DNA of 64,000 nucleotides from JAFGTX01 sp942492225 (lineage in GTDB: Bacteria; Bacillota; Clostridia; Peptostreptococcales; Acidaminobacteraceae): assembly GCA_942492225.1 (NCBI GenBank), contig CALODS010000055.1, positions 1 to 64,000 on the forward strand, written 5' to 3'. The notes under the pieces were generated by a model. The model ran no database searches. It was not told where the DNA came from and was given only the letters and a program-made list of their open reading frames with translations. The position numbers and the translations under genes are program-made. The first letter of the stretch is position 1. Every line of letters begins with the position of its first letter. Positions 1 to 8,010 of the stretch are shown piece after piece.

Positions 1-63
1 GCACAGGACTTAAAATCCTGCGATTTCACGATCGTACCGGTTCGATTCCGGTCCTAGGTACCA
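1..63 (+). tRNA. tRNA-Leu (anticodon TAA), 5' end outside window
   Basis: The 3' part of a tRNA is present: anticodon arm with loop CTTAAAA (anticodon TAA), a variable region, a T arm with GGTTCGATTCC, and an encoded CCA end at 61-63. The acceptor 5' strand and D arm lie before base 1. It reads UUA leucine codons. It opens a same-strand tRNA array. Confidence 0.9.
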
Positions 64-120
64 TTTACAATTTTATACGTTATTAAGCTACTACCCAGTA
101 ACTTAATAACACTAATATAA

Positions 121-195
121 CGCGGAATGGAGCAGTGGCAGCTCGTCGGGCTCATAACCCGAAGGTCGCAGGTTCAAATCCTGCTTCCGCAACCA
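121..195 (+). tRNA. Initiator tRNA-fMet (CAT)
   Basis: Full cloverleaf with CAT anticodon. The first base C does not pair with A72, and the anticodon stem ends in three G-C pairs (GGG/CCC). Both are hallmarks of initiator tRNA and separate it from the other two CAT tRNAs in the array. CCA is encoded. Confidence 0.95.
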
Positions 196-200
196 ATCAT

Positions 201-277
201 GGCGGCGTAGCTTAGTTGGCTAGAGCGTCCGGTTCATACCCGGAAGGTCGGTGGTTCGAGTCCACTCGCCGCTACCA
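201..277 (+). tRNA. Elongator tRNA-Met (CAT)
   Basis: Cloverleaf with loop TTCATAC and a paired acceptor GGCGGCG/CGCCGCT (one G-U pair). It closely follows the pattern of Bacillus elongator tRNA-Met. CCA is encoded. Confidence 0.9.
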
Positions 278-282
278 TATTT

Positions 283-357
283 GGCCCCTTGGTCAAGCGG
301 TCAAGACACCGCCCTTTCACGGCGGTAACAGGGGTTCGATTCCCCTAGGGGTCACCA
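283..357 (+). tRNA. tRNA-Glu (TTC)
   Basis: Cloverleaf with anticodon stem CCGCC/GGCGG and loop CTTTCAC, giving anticodon TTC. CCA is encoded. Confidence 0.93.
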
Positions 358-383
358 AACAGAAGGTAGCAATACCTTCACAT

Positions 384-459
384 GGGAGTATAGCTCAGCT
401 GGGAGAGCGCCTGCCTTACAAGCAGGATGTCATAGGTTCGATCCCTATTATTCCCACCA
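384..459 (+). tRNA. tRNA-Val (TAC)
   Basis: Cloverleaf with anticodon stem CCTGC/GCAGG and loop CTTACAA, giving anticodon TAC. CCA is encoded. It is followed by the first long structured spacer of the array. Confidence 0.93.
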
Positions 460-463
460 AAAA

Positions 464-503
464 GTTGTTATTTAGCATCAAGACACTTGATGCTAAATAC
501 AAC
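464..503 (+). repeat. Long perfect hairpin in tRNA-Val/tRNA-Asp spacer
   Basis: An inverted repeat with a 14-bp perfect stem (TATTTAGCATCAAG and its complement), a 3-base loop and a further GTTG/CAAC extension. No U-tract follows, so it is not a classic terminator. Smaller hairpins follow at about 505-535. It could be a processing signal or a 3'-end protector. The function is inferred. Confidence 0.6.
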
Positions 504-599
504 AAATCATAAGAATATGATGATTAACCTTTATGTAGAGGTTTAAAATATGTGCATAGTGACGTAACACCATTTACATGCTTTAATAGTATGACAAAT

Positions 600-676
<77 letters not shown>

Positions 677-687
677 ATTATATAACT

Positions 688-711
688 CAATAATCATGTA
701 TGTGATTATTG
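688..711 (+). repeat. Hairpin in tRNA-Asp/tRNA-Thr spacer
   Basis: A 9-bp perfect stem (CAATAATCA/TGATTATTG) with a 6-base loop lies midway between two tRNA genes. No U-tract follows. Confidence 0.5.
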
Positions 712-729
712 AAAGACTTTGTAAAAAGT

Positions 730-805
<76 letters not shown>

Positions 806-810
806 TATTA

Positions 811-895
811 GGTGGGGTTCCCGAGTGGCCAAAGGGGCCGGACTGTAAATCCGCTGTCAGTGACTTCGAAGGTTCGAATCCTTCCCCCACCACCA
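811..895 (+). tRNA. tRNA-Tyr (GTA)
   Basis: Class II cloverleaf with a long variable arm, acceptor GGTGGGG/CCCCACC and anticodon GTA. CCA is encoded. It starts five bases after the preceding tRNA-Thr. Confidence 0.93.
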
Positions 896-925
896 TTTAT
901 TTTTAAAAACAAGCAATATATACTT

Positions 926-999
926 GCGGGTGTAGCTTAGTGGTAAAGCACTGGCCTTCCAAGCCAGCTACGAGGGTTCGATTCCCTTCACCCGCTCCA
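926..999 (+). tRNA. tRNA-Gly (TCC)
   Basis: Cloverleaf with anticodon stem CTGGC/GCCAG and loop CTTCCAA, giving anticodon TCC. CCA is encoded. Confidence 0.93.
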
Positions 1000-1008
1000 A
1001 TGTACTGT

Positions 1009-1084
1009 TGGGAATTAGCCAAGTCGGTAAGGCAACGGACTTTGACTCCGTCATCCACAGGTTCGAGTCCTGTATTCCCAGCCA
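1009..1084 (+). tRNA. tRNA-Gln (TTG)
   Basis: Cloverleaf with acceptor TGGGAAT/ATTCCCA, which is typical of tRNA-Gln, and loop CTTTGAC, giving anticodon TTG. CCA is encoded. Confidence 0.93.
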
Positions 1085-1252
1085 CCTTTTTTCATTCCCG
1101 TCCATCTGATTAGACGAAAGAATGAAAAAAGTTTGAGCATGTTTCGGTCTATCCGAGGAACCAAATCATCGGCATCTGGATGATTTTGATCGTGACGAGT
1201 GTGATCGCATGCGGACAAGAAATTCATAAGAATTTCCACACAATTAACATCT
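1085..1252 (+). repeat. Structured 168-bp spacer with several hairpins
   Basis: This non-tRNA spacer has an 11-bp arm pair at 1087-1097/1120-1130 (TTTTTTCATTC with its complement), a 7-bp pair at 1164-1170/1179-1185, and a perfect 7-bp pair at 1219-1225/1230-1236 with loop ATAA. It contains no cloverleaf and no credible ORF. It may be a processing element, a small structured RNA or an internal promoter/terminator region. Its role is unknown. Confidence 0.5.
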
Positions 1253-1328
1253 GGTCCATTAGCTCAGTCGGTAGAGCATCTGACTTTTAATCAGGGTGTC
1301 CCGCGTTCGAGTCGCGGATGGATCACCA
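1253..1328 (+). tRNA. tRNA-Lys (TTT)
   Basis: Cloverleaf with acceptor GGTCCAT/ATGGATC and loop CTTTTAA, giving anticodon TTT. CCA is encoded. Confidence 0.93.
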
Positions 1329-1335
1329 TAAACGC

Positions 1336-1425
1336 GGAGGGGTGTCCGAAGTGGTCATAACGGGGCGGTCTTGAAAACCGTTAGGGTTCACGCCCACGAG
1401 GGTTCGAATCCCTCCCTCTCCGCCA
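1336..1425 (+). tRNA. tRNA-Ser (TGA)
   Basis: Class II cloverleaf with a long variable arm, acceptor GGAGGGG/CCTCTCC, discriminator G and anticodon TGA. CCA is encoded. Confidence 0.93.
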
Positions 1426-1441
1426 TATAAATATTAAACAC

Positions 1442-1532
1442 GGAGAAGTACTCAAGTGGCTAAAGAGGCTCCCCTGCTAAGGGAGTAGGCCTGTCATAGG
1501 GCGCGAGGGTTCAAATCCCTCCTTCTCCGCCA
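1442..1532 (+). tRNA. tRNA-Ser (GCT)
   Basis: Class II cloverleaf with a long variable arm, discriminator G and loop CTGCTAA, giving anticodon GCT. CCA is encoded. Confidence 0.93.
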
Positions 1533-1549
1533 ATTTTAATATTTTATAA

Positions 1550-1626
1550 GGGCCTTTAGCTCAGCTGGTTAGAGCGTCCGGCTCATAACCGGACGGTCCG
1601 GGGTTCGAGTCCCTGAAGGCCCACCA
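1550..1626 (+). tRNA. tRNA with CAT anticodon, probably tRNA-Ile2
   Basis: Cloverleaf with acceptor GGGCCTT/AAGGCCC and loop CTCATAA. Its body resembles Bacillus tRNA-Ile2, whose C34 is changed to lysidine so that it reads AUA. The array already carries an initiator and a clear elongator tRNA-Met, which favours Ile2. A second tRNA-Met cannot be excluded from sequence alone. Confidence 0.8.
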
Positions 1627-1652
1627 TTTTTATTATAATAGGGAAAAAACGT

Positions 1653-1728
1653 AGGGGTGTAGCTCAGTTGGTAGAGCAGTGGTCTCCAACACCACGTGCC
1701 GAGGGTTCAAGTCCTTTCGCCCCTGCCA
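1653..1728 (+). tRNA. tRNA-Trp (CCA)
   Basis: Cloverleaf with acceptor AGGGGTG/CGCCCCT, loop CTCCAAC (anticodon CCA), discriminator G and an encoded CCA end. Confidence 0.93.
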
Positions 1729-1757
1729 ATTAAATTTTTTTTATAACTCAATATCGT

Positions 1758-1834
<77 letters not shown>

Positions 1835-1842
1835 TTAAATAC

Positions 1843-1919
<77 letters not shown>

Positions 1920-1920
1920 T

Positions 1921-1996
1921 GCCCAAATAGCTCAGTCGGTAGAGCAGGGGACTGAAAATCCCCGTGTCCGTGGTTCGATTCCGCGTCTGGGCACCA
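1921..1996 (+). tRNA. tRNA-Phe (GAA)
   Basis: Cloverleaf with acceptor GCCCAAA and loop CTGAAAA, giving anticodon GAA. CCA is encoded. It is the last tRNA of the array. Confidence 0.93.
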
Positions 1997-2001
1997 CTTA
2001 A

Positions 2002-2057
2002 AGTGGCTATTCATAGAATACTATGGGTAGTCATTTTTATTTTTTGATTTTTTTTAT
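2002..2057 (+). terminator. Terminator 1 of the tRNA array
   Basis: A stem of about 15 bp with several G-U pairs (2002-2034) is followed by a T-rich tract to 2057, just after tRNA-Phe. Confidence 0.7.
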
Positions 2058-2100
2058 TGAACCATTTTAATTCTTCTTATAGCGTTTACTTAATAGATTT

Positions 2101-2139
2101 AAAGCCGCCTCATAAACATAATATGAGACGGCTTTTTTT
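2101..2139 (+). terminator. Terminator 2 of the tRNA array
   Basis: A 14-bp stem (AAAGCCGCCTCATA with its complement, one mismatch) is followed by seven T's on the + strand. It is oriented to stop transcription coming from the tRNA array. The opposing exonuclease gene ends inside it. Confidence 0.85.
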
Positions 2140-3123
2140 ATAAATTAAATTTATTAAATAGAAATTTGACAAGTGTGTGTTGAGTTGGTTATCATCGACA
2201 TGACACTTGATTTTATCTTCATAACTCAGTTCATTAAACAGCATTGAACCATCACTGATGAGATCGATATCAACAAATAAATGATCACTATCTTCTACAG
2301 TAAGTGTAAACATAGGTATTTTTATTTCTATAAGTTGATTCTTTTGTTCAAGACTTAATTGACCTGGGGAAAAATGTATACGGTTTTCAACATTATTACG
2401 AGAAAATAAGGTGATAATTAAGAAGTCTTTAGAGCGTTTAAAAGTACTTATATAATAAGCGTTATTATTATGCATAAATAGTTGAGGAATAGAAGAATAG
2501 TCATTTTCTGATTGATAGTACAGTAAATCAACAACCTTGCCTAAATAAAGAATGTCTTCAAAATTATGTAGTAAAATTGTTGATTTAAGCGACTTATTTG
2601 GACTTTCAATATATTGATTATACAAGTCGACACTTTCTTTTCCTGATATAGTATCTTTGCGGTAAATACCTAAGAATTCTTCAACTGTTTTTAGTTTGTA
2701 ATCGCAGAGTGATAATTTTTTTGAAAGTTTTCTAGCAACGCGCAAAAGATCAATATTCATAGATTTATCAAATCTTTTATCTAGCTGATTATAGGCATAG
2801 CGACTATTTAGGAATGGTATATCAAAACTATTGCCATTATAAGAAACCAAATAGGAAAAAGACTGGGTCACATCGTAAAATTTATTTAGTATATCTATCT
2901 CTTCTTCTAGTGTTTCAGCAAAAAGTTGCTCTATAAAAATTTGTCCGTTTTTTATGAACATATAGCCAATGAGAACAACTTTTGCATATTGGTGACTTAA
3001 TCCAGTGGTTTCTATATCAAATATTAGAAGATCTTCTTTATTTTCAAATATGAAAGGGTGGGTTTTAGTTGAATCAAATAAATTAAAATTTGATTTATTC
3101 ACTTCTTTTTTTATATGAGTCAT
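2110..3123 (-). CDS. RNase H-like 3'-5' exonuclease domain protein (YprB-type)
   Basis: 337 aa. It resembles the predicted DnaQ/RNase H-fold exonucleases of the YprB type. The Exo I motif is visible as LLIFDIETTGL near residue 35, Exo II as YNGNSFDIPFL near residue 95, and an Exo III-like segment as HNFEDILYL near residue 190, so the metal-binding acidic residues are present. The start at 3123 is preferred because CTGGAGG lies seven bases upstream; an in-frame upstream ATG at 3210 has no such site. The last ten or so codons run through the tRNA-array terminator, so the C-terminus may be a recent read-in. It could act on DNA or RNA; the substrate is unknown. Confidence 0.75.
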   Translation of the reverse strand: MTHIKKEVNKSNFNLFDSTKTHPFIFENKEDLLIFDIETTGLSHQYAKVVLIGYMFIKNGQIFIEQLFAETLEEEIDILNKFYDVTQSFSYLVSYNGNSFDIPFLNSRYAYNQLDKRFDKSMNIDLLRVARKLSKKLSLCDYKLKTVEEFLGIYRKDTISGKESVDLYNQYIESPNKSLKSTILLHNFEDILYLGKVVDLLYYQSENDYSSIPQLFMHNNNAYYISTFKRSKDFLIITLFSRNNVENRIHFSPGQLSLEQKNQLIEIKIPMFTLTVEDSDHLFVDIDLISDGSMLFNELSYEDKIKCHVDDNQLNTHLSNFYLINLIYKKSRLILCL

Positions 3124-3276
3124 TTGGGCCTCCAGTGTGGTTTTAGAGATATATAATTGAATATAATAACAAAAAATATGATATAATGATTTTGTATTCA
3201 GAATTATCATTTTATAGTCAATAATTTATATATAAAATAAGCATCTATTACTATTATAACAGGAAATATTATCATA

Positions 3277-3284
3277 AGCATGCT
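3277..3284. other. Short palindrome in a GC-richer leader patch
   Basis: AGCATGCT is a perfect 8-base palindrome inside a GC-richer patch (about 3278-3318) in the otherwise very AT-rich region before the HD-GYP gene. I could not match the patch to a known riboswitch. Confidence 0.2.
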
Positions 3285-3372
3285 CGCAGGCTAATTGTCA
3301 AAAGGGCAGGAAACTATAGAAAAAATTATAATAATTGAATAAATAATTCTATTGTTACTACGGGGGGATCAA

Positions 3373-4434
3373 ATGAATTTAATTAGTATTGAGGATGTAA
3401 GAAGTGGTATGGTTCTAGCGAGAGATGTAATAAATGATTTAGGAATTATATTTATGTCAGCAGGTACAGAGGTTAATTCTACTACCATTGAAGGGTTAAA
3501 AAAATTAGATATTGATTTCATTTATATTCAAGAAGAAAATGAGTTGTCACAAAACGCTCCGATTGAAGAAGTTCCAGTCGAACAAGCTTATATTAGACTT
3601 TTGGCACTTTATAAAACTGTCTATACGAATGTTCGTCTTGGAAAATCTCTAAATGTTGAACAATTATCTATTGAAGTGTTACCGCTATTTAGACGAATAG
3701 TTGAGGATAATAATATTTTAAATTTCATGCGACGTGTACTTGTTGATGAATCTTATTTGTATAAACACAGTGTAAATGTTGGTATTTTTTCAAGGATTAT
3801 TGGAAAATGGATGAATTATAGCTTGGATGTTCAGGATGATTTATCAATTGCTGGCATGCTTCACGATATTGGAAAAACAAAAATAGCCTCGGATATTATT
3901 AACAAACCAAGTGAATTGTCAGATGATGAATATATAGAAATTAAAAGACATTCAATTTTGGGCTATGATATTCTTAAAAAGAGTACTGGTATTTCTAATG
4001 TAGTATTGGACGGCGTAAAATTCCATCATGAGCGAATTGATGGTTCTGGTTATCCAGAAGGCAGACGCAGTGATTCAATTCCAATGTACTCTAAAATAAT
4101 AGCTGTAGCAGATGTGTTTGATGCAATCACTGCAAATAAAACATATCGTGCTAAAATTTCAGTGTATGCTGCTGCAAGAGTTTTAAAAACGGAGAGTTTT
4201 AATAAATTAGAACCAAAAGTAACAGAAGTATTTTTAAAGAATATATCAAGATTTTATGTAGGCAATAGAGTGAAATTGAATACTGGAGAAATCGGTGAGG
4301 TTATTTTACTTAATAAGTCCGATATCACGAGACCATTAATAAAAATAGGTGAAACATATTTTGATTTGTCTACAAACTATAAACTAGAAATCATTGATGT
4401 TGTCGTATTAAAAAATAAAGATAGTCTAGAGTAA
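3373..4434 (+). CDS. HD-GYP domain protein, likely c-di-GMP phosphodiesterase
   Basis: 353 aa, soluble. The N-terminal part (about 1-60) begins with the SGMVLARDV signature often found before HD-GYP domains. The HD-GYP domain spans about 115-290 with HSVNVG, LHDIGK and HHERIDGSGYP, so the metal-binding HD pair and the GYP motif are intact. A small C-terminal domain follows. HD-GYP enzymes hydrolyse cyclic di-GMP, and some act on cGAMP. The start at 3373 follows a G-rich ribosome site (GGGGGG, six bases upstream); the upstream TTG at 3352 is less likely. It is a single-gene unit closed by the terminator at 4417. Confidence 0.88.
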   Translation: MNLISIEDVRSGMVLARDVINDLGIIFMSAGTEVNSTTIEGLKKLDIDFIYIQEENELSQNAPIEEVPVEQAYIRLLALYKTVYTNVRLGKSLNVEQLSIEVLPLFRRIVEDNNILNFMRRVLVDESYLYKHSVNVGIFSRIIGKWMNYSLDVQDDLSIAGMLHDIGKTKIASDIINKPSELSDDEYIEIKRHSILGYDILKKSTGISNVVLDGVKFHHERIDGSGYPEGRRSDSIPMYSKIIAVADVFDAITANKTYRAKISVYAAARVLKTESFNKLEPKVTEVFLKNISRFYVGNRVKLNTGEIGEVILLNKSDITRPLIKIGETYFDLSTNYKLEIIDVVVLKNKDSLE

Positions 4435-4460
4435 TAATATTGCTCAAGACTATCTTTTTT
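4417..4460 (+). terminator. Terminator after HD-GYP gene
   Basis: Long stem AAAGATAGTCT/AGACTATCTTT with extra pairing inside, followed by a T-run. It lies between convergent genes and may serve both. Confidence 0.85.
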
Positions 4461-4464
4461 ATAT

Positions 4465-5460
4465 CTAATTATTGTAAAAATCTCTTTCAAACATCGTCTT
4501 AATCTTTGCGTGTTCATTCGTTACACTTAATGCTAACATAAGCTTGATGCGTGCTTTTTGACCGTTCAGATGCCCACCGAAAATAACCCCTTCATTTCTT
4601 AACATCTTTCCGCCACCTGGATAACCATAGGAATCTAATACTCTTCCCATTGGGCATCTAGAAACAATGACAACAATAACACCTTTCTTCATAGCTTCTA
4701 CAATTCCAGGCACCATATCAGGCGGTATATTGCCACGTCCCATTGCTTCTACAACGATACCTTTGGCACCATTTGCAACTGCAAAATTGATATATGCGTC
4801 GTCTAAACCGACTGCAGTTTTAATTAAAGGTACATTTGTTTCAATAGTAGTAGTTTCTATGTGATGATGTTTTGTGATGTTACGATAAAAAATAACTTCA
4901 TCATTATCGACAATCCCTAAAGGACCGAATTCCATAGATTTAAAAGTATCAAGACTTAAAGTGTGAGATTTAGTGGCCTCACTTGCTGAATTCACCTCAT
5001 TGTTCATAACAATTAGAACACCCTTGTCTTGTGCTTTGGGAGAAACAGCTGTACAAATGGCTGATGATAAATTACTTGGTCCATCATAGCCTAGCTCTGA
5101 ACTATTTCTCATTGCAGCAACCATAATGACTGGCTTGTGTGTGTTTAGAGTAAGATCAAGTAAAAATGCTGTTTCTTCTAAACTATCAGTACCATGTGTA
5201 ATGACAACACCATCAATATCATCTCTCGCAATTAAATCTTTTACGATTTGTAAAAGAGACATAAGTTTATCGGGCGTCATATGAGGTCCTGGATAAGATC
5301 CAAATTCTACACACTCTATATCTGCAAATTTATCTATATTTGTTACCATGGACAAAATTTGTTGGCCGGATAAAGCTGGAATAGCAGCCGCTAAACGCTC
5401 GTCAACTTTCATGGAAATAGTACCACCTGTAAAAACAATGGCAACTTTTTTTTGATTCAT
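4465..5460 (-). CDS. ansA: L-asparaginase
   Basis: 331 aa, the normal length for a bacterial asparaginase. It hydrolyses asparagine to aspartate and ammonia. The N-terminal catalytic threonine motif FTGGTIS (about 10-16) and the second motif VVITHGTDSLEETA (about 85-98) carry the two active-site threonine regions and the conserved aspartate. No signal peptide is seen, so it is probably cytoplasmic (type I). The ribosome site GGAGG lies a few bases before the ATG at 5460. It is monocistronic and converges on the HD-GYP gene. Confidence 0.9.
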   Translation of the reverse strand: MNQKKVAIVFTGGTISMKVDERLAAAIPALSGQQILSMVTNIDKFADIECVEFGSYPGPHMTPDKLMSLLQIVKDLIARDDIDGVVITHGTDSLEETAFLLDLTLNTHKPVIMVAAMRNSSELGYDGPSNLSSAICTAVSPKAQDKGVLIVMNNEVNSASEATKSHTLSLDTFKSMEFGPLGIVDNDEVIFYRNITKHHHIETTTIETNVPLIKTAVGLDDAYINFAVANGAKGIVVEAMGRGNIPPDMVPGIVEAMKKGVIVVIVSRCPMGRVLDSYGYPGGGKMLRNEGVIFGGHLNGQKARIKLMLALSVTNEHAKIKTMFERDFYNN

Positions 5461-5559
5461 ATTCTACCTCCGTTTAATAAAATTTCGCATTCTTTCTATA
5501 GTATAGTAAAAAGTGTCTTTTAGGTAAAGTCAATAGATAAAGTGAATTCATCTGTTTGC

Positions 5560-5588
5560 TTTACAAAATTAGACTCCTAATATAAAAT
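5560..5588 (+). promoter_or_regulatory. Predicted promoter of the cysteine desulfurase-thiI operon
   Basis: TTTACA at 5560-5565 and TAAAAT at 5583-5588 are spaced by 17 bases, upstream of the start at 5618. Confidence 0.5.
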
Positions 5589-5617
5589 AGATTAGATATG
5601 TTTATAAGGAGCGAACT

Positions 5618-6781
5618 ATGTTTGTATATTTAGATAATGGCGCTACAACGAAGCCATATAAAGAAGTTATAGAAGAAATGACGATAATGATGTCAGAAGA
5701 CTTTGCTAATCCATCGTCTATGCATAAGCTAGGTGTTACCGTTGAGAAAAAAATTAAATCATCTAGAAGAATTATTGAGAAAGCACTCGGTGCTGAAGAT
5801 AAAAGTATTTACTTTACTTCAGGTGGTACAGAAGCGAATAATATGGCTATTTTAGGCGTAGCACGTCGACAAAAGAGAAAAGGAATGCATATTATAACAA
5901 CGGTTATAGAACATCCAGCCGTACTATCATCTTGTAAACAATTAGAGACAGAGGGGTTTGACGTAACGTATTTACCAGTTGATCAATCAGGTGTCATTTC
6001 TCTTGAAGATATAAAAGGCGCAATACGTAAAGAGACAATATTAGTAGCTGTGATGCATGTTAATAATGAAAGTGGAAGAATTCAACCAATTAAAGAAATT
6101 GGTCATTTTTTAAAAACATTGAAGCCGAAACCACATTTTCATATTGATGCTGTACAGTCTTTTGAAAAAATACAATTTAAAGTGAAAGCCTTAAATGTTG
6201 ATTCAATGGCAATTAGTGGTCATAAAGTTCATGGTCCTAAGGGTATTGGAGCATTGTATATAAAAAAAGAAGCAAAAATCAGTGCTCTTTTTTTTGGCGG
6301 AGGTCAAGAAGGAGATATAAGGCCAGGTACTGAAAATGTTCCAGGGATTATTGGATTCGGAAAAGCCGTTGAAATAACAGAAGTAAAAAAGAGTGAGGTT
6401 ATTGAACGCTTAAAGTATTTAAGAGCATATCTGTATCAAGAACTTTCTCAAATAGATGATATAAAGATTAATAGTTGTATTGATGAATATGGTGTGCCGC
6501 ATGTTTTAAATATTTCATTTAATGGTGTGCGTGGCGAAGTATTGCTCCACACTTTAGAAATGAAAAATATATTTGTTTCAACTGGCTCAGCTTGTGCATC
6601 CAACAAAAATAAAAGTTACTCTCATGTATTGGAAGCCATGGGATTAAATATATCTGAAAAAGAGGGCGCTATTCGTTTTAGTGTATCTCATACATTGACA
6701 GATGAAGAGATAAAATATGCTTGTGAAGAAGTAAAACAAGCAGTAGGTGAACTTAGAAGTATTATAAGAGGGAGAGTTTAG
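5618..6781 (+). CDS. Cysteine desulfurase (NifS/IscS-like) paired with ThiI
   Basis: 387 aa, PLP-dependent class V aminotransferase fold. It takes sulfur from cysteine as an enzyme-bound persulfide. Visible features are YLDNGATT at the N-terminus, FTSGGTEANN, the PLP lysine in SGHKVHGPKG and the reactive cysteine in STGSACASNKNKS. One base separates it from thiI, a pairing common in Firmicutes, where such NifS paralogues feed sulfur to ThiI for 4-thiouridine in tRNA. There is no iscU or other Fe-S assembly gene beside it, which supports a dedicated role. The ribosome site AAGGAG precedes the ATG. Confidence 0.92.
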   Translation: MFVYLDNGATTKPYKEVIEEMTIMMSEDFANPSSMHKLGVTVEKKIKSSRRIIEKALGAEDKSIYFTSGGTEANNMAILGVARRQKRKGMHIITTVIEHPAVLSSCKQLETEGFDVTYLPVDQSGVISLEDIKGAIRKETILVAVMHVNNESGRIQPIKEIGHFLKTLKPKPHFHIDAVQSFEKIQFKVKALNVDSMAISGHKVHGPKGIGALYIKKEAKISALFFGGGQEGDIRPGTENVPGIIGFGKAVEITEVKKSEVIERLKYLRAYLYQELSQIDDIKINSCIDEYGVPHVLNISFNGVRGEVLLHTLEMKNIFVSTGSACASNKNKSYSHVLEAMGLNISEKEGAIRFSVSHTLTDEEIKYACEEVKQAVGELRSIIRGRV

Positions 6782-6782
6782 A

Positions 6783-7958
6783 ATGGACAAATTGATTGTC
6801 ATTAAATATGGTGAGATTGGTCTTAAAGGTAAGAATCGAAGTTTCTTTGAAAAAAAATTAGTTTCGAATATTAAGCATGCACTTGTTGGACTTGAAGGCT
6901 ATAAAGTCATTAGAGAACATGGCCGATTGTATATTGAGTGTGTTGGAGAAATTGAAGATGACGTAATAGAAAGAACTCAAAAAGTTTTCGGAATAGTAGG
7001 CCTATGTCCGGCAGAAAAAGTTGAAAATGATTTAGAAATCATTAAAGCAAATGCTTTAGAACAAGCACAACGTATTGTAGATGAAACTGGCTTAGAGAGA
7101 TTTAAAGTAGAAGTGAAGAGAAGTAATAAAAACTTTGACATGAAATCTCCAGAGATTGCACGTATTGTTGGTGGTAATATCAATCAGAATGTTGAAGGTG
7201 TTTCCGTTGATGTTCATAAACCGGAATTTGTTGTTACAGTGGAAATACGCGATGTAACCTATATTTATTCAAAAGAAATAAAAGGATTTGGTGGATTACC
7301 TTATGGATGTGCAGGTAAAGGCATGCTGCTCTTATCAGGTGGGATTGATAGCCCAGTTGCTGGTTGGATGATGGCTAAAAGGGGCATGGAGATTGAAGGT
7401 ATTCATTTTCATTCGTATCCATTTACAAATGATCGCGCACAGGAAAAAGTGTATGATTTAGCAAAGCGGTTGGCACATTATACAGGATATATGCGCGTGA
7501 CTTCAATTAATTTATTGGAGATTCAAAAGGCAATTAACGAGTTTTGTCCATCTAAAGAGATGACTATTCTTTCGCGTCGTTTTATGATGATGATTGCTGA
7601 ACGTGTGGCATTAGAAAATGCTTGCCAAGCGCTTATTACTGGAGAAAACATCGGACAAGTCGCAAGTCAAACAGTGGAAGGGTTAACCGTTACAAATTCT
7701 AGTGTTGATTTACCAGTACTCAGACCTCTTATTGCTTTTGATAAATTAGATATAATAAAAGTCGCTGAACAAATTGGTACTTTTGAAACATCAATTTTAC
7801 CATTTGAAGATTGTTGTACGGTATTTTTACCAGATAAAGTTGTAACAAAACCATCTCTTATGAATATTGAATATAGTGAAAGTAAGTTAGATGTTGAAGC
7901 ACTTATTACATCAGCTTTAGCATCAAAAGAAATATTTAAGTTTAAAAGAGAACAATAA
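6783..7958 (+). CDS. thiI: tRNA 4-thiouridine sulfurtransferase
   Basis: 391 aa. It has an N-terminal ferredoxin-like region and a THUMP domain (about 60-165), then a PP-loop ATPase domain with LLSGGIDSPVAGW (about 182-194). It adenylates U8 of tRNA and inserts sulfur; it may also contribute to thiamine thiazole synthesis. The length matches the short Firmicute form without the C-terminal rhodanese domain of the E. coli enzyme. FEDCCTVF near the C-terminus carries the conserved cysteine of the catalytic domain. The upstream cysteine desulfurase is the likely sulfur donor. The pair ends at a strong terminator. Confidence 0.95.
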   Translation: MDKLIVIKYGEIGLKGKNRSFFEKKLVSNIKHALVGLEGYKVIREHGRLYIECVGEIEDDVIERTQKVFGIVGLCPAEKVENDLEIIKANALEQAQRIVDETGLERFKVEVKRSNKNFDMKSPEIARIVGGNINQNVEGVSVDVHKPEFVVTVEIRDVTYIYSKEIKGFGGLPYGCAGKGMLLLSGGIDSPVAGWMMAKRGMEIEGIHFHSYPFTNDRAQEKVYDLAKRLAHYTGYMRVTSINLLEIQKAINEFCPSKEMTILSRRFMMMIAERVALENACQALITGENIGQVASQTVEGLTVTNSSVDLPVLRPLIAFDKLDIIKVAEQIGTFETSILPFEDCCTVFLPDKVVTKPSLMNIEYSESKLDVEALITSALASKEIFKFKREQ

Positions 7959-7964
7959 GATTAT

Positions 7965-8010
7965 AAAAAAGGCCATTCTATTAGCACTAATAGAGTGGCC
8001 TTAATTTTTA
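7965..8010. terminator. Bidirectional terminator between thiI and the PBP gene
   Basis: A stem from 7969 to 8002 (AAGGCCA..., with its complement) has an A-run before it and T-rich sequence after it. It can therefore serve both convergent genes. Confidence 0.85.

Noticed and set aside
3241..3372. Cyclic di-GMP riboswitch before the HD-GYP gene
   Set aside because: None of the conserved GEMM-I or GEMM-II core strings is present. Only a short palindrome was kept as a low-confidence feature.
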